Origin: Vicinamibacteria bacterium
GTDB lineage: Bacteria; Acidobacteriota; Vicinamibacteria; Fen-336
DNA length: 64,000 nt
Direction: 5' to 3'
NCBI GenBank assembly: GCA_025994075.1
Contig: JAMQGV010000046.1
Span: 62,001-126,000 of the forward strand
The notes below the pieces were generated by a model. It made no database searches. It was not told where the DNA came from and saw nothing but the letters and a program-made list of their open reading frames with translations. How positions within the stretch are numbered: position 1 is the first letter of the stretch; each line of letters opens with the position of its first letter. The position numbers and the translations under genes are program-made. Below, one piece after another: positions 62,689-64,000 of this stretch.

Positions 62689-63999
62689 TCAGCGCGCGCC
62701 CGGCTCGCCCGCGGCCGGCCGCAGGTCGGCGAAGCGCAGGAAGCCGCGCGGCTCGCCGCGGAAGGCGATGCCCGCCCGCGCCCCGTGGCTCTCGTGCCGG
62801 GTCAGCAGTGGCAGCAGGGCGCGGGAGCCGATGGCCATGGTCATCGCCTGGCCCAGCAGCTCGGAGCGCAGCGCCCAGTCGAGCTCCGCGCGCGCGCGGT
62901 CGAGCACGCCGTCGAGCTCGCGGTTCGAGTGGCCGGTCCAGTTCATCATCCCGCGCCGCGCCGCCGGGTCGGGCGAGTGGAAGTGGTTGACGAGCACGTC
63001 GATGCCGTCCGCGGAGAGCGCGCGGGCGCGGGCGAGGAAGGCCGCGGCGCCGCGCGCCTCGAGGATCTCCTGCAGCCGCGCCGCGGGCATCGACTGCACC
63101 TGCACGACGACGCCCGCCTCGGCCAGGTCCGCGCGCACCCGCTCCGCGAGCGACGCCTGGTCCTGGTCGCACGCGAGCGGGATCCCCAAGACGGGCAACC
63201 TGCCGGACGCCGCGAGCAGGGCGCGCGCCCGCGTGAGGTCGCGCTGCGGCTGCGGCACCCCTGCCGAACCGAACACCCCGGAAGGCACCAGTTGCCAGGC
63301 CGGCCGCGCGCGGCCGGCGACGCCGCTGGCGGCGATCGCGCGGCGATCGAGGGCGAGGTCGACCGCCTCGCGCAAGCGCGGGTCGGCGAGCGCGTCACCC
63401 GCCGCGACCCTGAGCCCGAGGACCACCGTGTCGCGGGCCGCTCCCGTCAGCACCTGGTATCCCGCGCGGCGCTCCACGTCGGCGACCTGCGCGGCGTCCA
63501 GCCGCTCGGCGAAGTCGGCCTCGCCCCGCAGCAGGGCGGCAGCCCGCGCCGCGGCGTCGTCGACGACCGAGACATCGACCGCCGACCACGGCGGCGGCTC
63601 GCCCCAGTACTGCGCGAACGCCTCGAGGCGATAGCGGCCGTCGCCTTCGGCCGCGGCCAGCCGGAACGGCCCGGTCCCGTTCGGCGCCGCCGCCTCGCTC
63701 TCGACGTCGCGCGCCTTCGCGATCGGCAGCGCCGAGAGCTGCGCGAGGAGCAGGGGATTGCGCTGCTGGGTTCGGATCCGCACCGTCCGCGGGCCCGACG
63801 CGGAGACCTCCTCGATGCCCGCGAAGTGGGCGCCCAGCGCGGAGCGGCCGGAGCGCGCAACCTGGACCACGGCCACCACGTCGTCGGCGCCCAACAGGCT
63901 GCCGTCGTGGAAGCGAACGCTCTCGCGAAGGTCGAAGACCCACGTGAACTCGTCCGGGTTGTTCCACGAAGAAGCGAGGGCCGGCACGGGCCGGCGGTC
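62689..63999 (-). CDS. Peptide-type ABC solute-binding protein (family 5; N-terminus outside window)
   Basis: Extracellular binding protein of an oligopeptide/nickel-type ABC importer. The frame stays open to the right edge (reading D-R-R-P-V-P-A-L-A-S-S-W), so the first visible GTG is internal and the true start lies outside. Family landmarks: FTWVFDLRESVRFHDGS, NGTGPFRLAA, DPRLREAVDLALDR and a C-terminal MMNWTGHSNRELDGVLDRARAE. At least 437 residues are inside the window. The transporter membrane genes are not seen here. Confidence 0.9.
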   Translation of the reverse strand, partial: DRRPVPALASSWNNPDEFTWVFDLRESVRFHDGSLLGADDVVAVVQVARSGRSALGAHFAGIEEVSASGPRTVRIRTQQRNPLLLAQLSALPIAKARDVESEAAAPNGTGPFRLAAAEGDGRYRLEAFAQYWGEPPPWSAVDVSVVDDAAARAAALLRGEADFAERLDAAQVADVERRAGYQVLTGAARDTVVLGLRVAAGDALADPRLREAVDLALDRRAIAASGVAGRARPAWQLVPSGVFGSAGVPQPQRDLTRARALLAASGRLPVLGIPLACDQDQASLAERVRADLAEAGVVVQVQSMPAARLQEILEARGAAAFLARARALSADGIDVLVNHFHSPDPAARRGMMNWTGHSNRELDGVLDRARAELDWALRSELLGQAMTMAIGSRALLPLLTRHESHGARAGIAFRGEPRGFLRFADLRPAAGEPGAR

Positions 64000-64000
64000 G

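Overview
The window is a very GC-rich bacterial chromosome segment (by eye about 70% G+C), densely coded on both strands. Many genes overlap by 4 bp (ATGA/GTGA). I see no tRNA, rRNA, CRISPR array, transposase or phage gene. The content points to a Gram-negative (diderm) bacterium: TonB-dependent receptor, outer-membrane barrel, OmpA domain and lipoprotein. The mix of large eukaryotic-like Ser/Thr kinases with beta-propellers, M16 peptidase pairs, a class II ribonucleotide reductase and a YfiR/TonB receptor/hybrid kinase triad suggests Acidobacteriota or a Myxococcota-like lineage. That assignment is an inference from gene content, not a demonstrated placement.

Layout. 1-5045 (+): TonB-dependent receptor (5' end outside), YfiR-like periplasmic protein and a CHASE8-type hybrid histidine kinase, a likely signalling unit. 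5046-5503: non-coding leader with hairpins, two NrdR-like boxes and a sigma70-type promoter for nrdJ (B12-dependent ribonucleotide reductase, 5504-8296). 8400-15956: large membrane protein, DinB-like protein, a four-gene ABC exporter operon (ATPase-permease-ATPase-permease) and a secreted protein. 16079-24138: two tandem giant kinase/WD40/LamG proteins. 24170-25435: MgtC/DUF4010 membrane protein.

25442-36432 (-): a long run, read from the right: pspA, a membrane-anchored substrate-binding protein fused to an OmpA domain, ABC permease, ABC ATPase, a membrane/coiled-coil protein and a two-module AAA+ protein, then tryptophanase, adenosine deaminase and glutamine synthetase. The first six genes look like an uncharacterised envelope-stress/transport system and are the most unusual block in the window.

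36631-41828: cysteine-rich lipoprotein, MASE1-like diguanylate cyclase, PIN-PhoH protein, outer-membrane barrel and a PilZ protein. 41825-44284: two divergent citrate-synthase-family genes, one fused to an N-terminal helix-turn-helix, separated by nested palindromes that look like an operator. 44316-46923: glycosyltransferase operon, with an apparent CTG start in the second gene. 46971-48064: small coiled-coil protein and a dehydrogenase. 48065-48250: an intergenic inverted repeat and an 11-bp tandem repeat. 48250-54731 (-): DUF58 / transglutaminase / MoxR / TPR operon. 54812-64000: polyprenyl-phosphate-type glycosyltransferase, histidine kinase, SUV3-like helicase, an M16 peptidase pair (one active, one lacking the zinc motif) and a peptide-type solute-binding protein cut by the right edge.

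A theme across the window is promoter architecture. At about ten gene starts on both strands a TANNNT-like -10 hexamer lies only 5-9 nt upstream of the start codon, mostly with no Shine-Dalgarno sequence. This implies leaderless or near-leaderless mRNAs alongside ordinary leadered genes.
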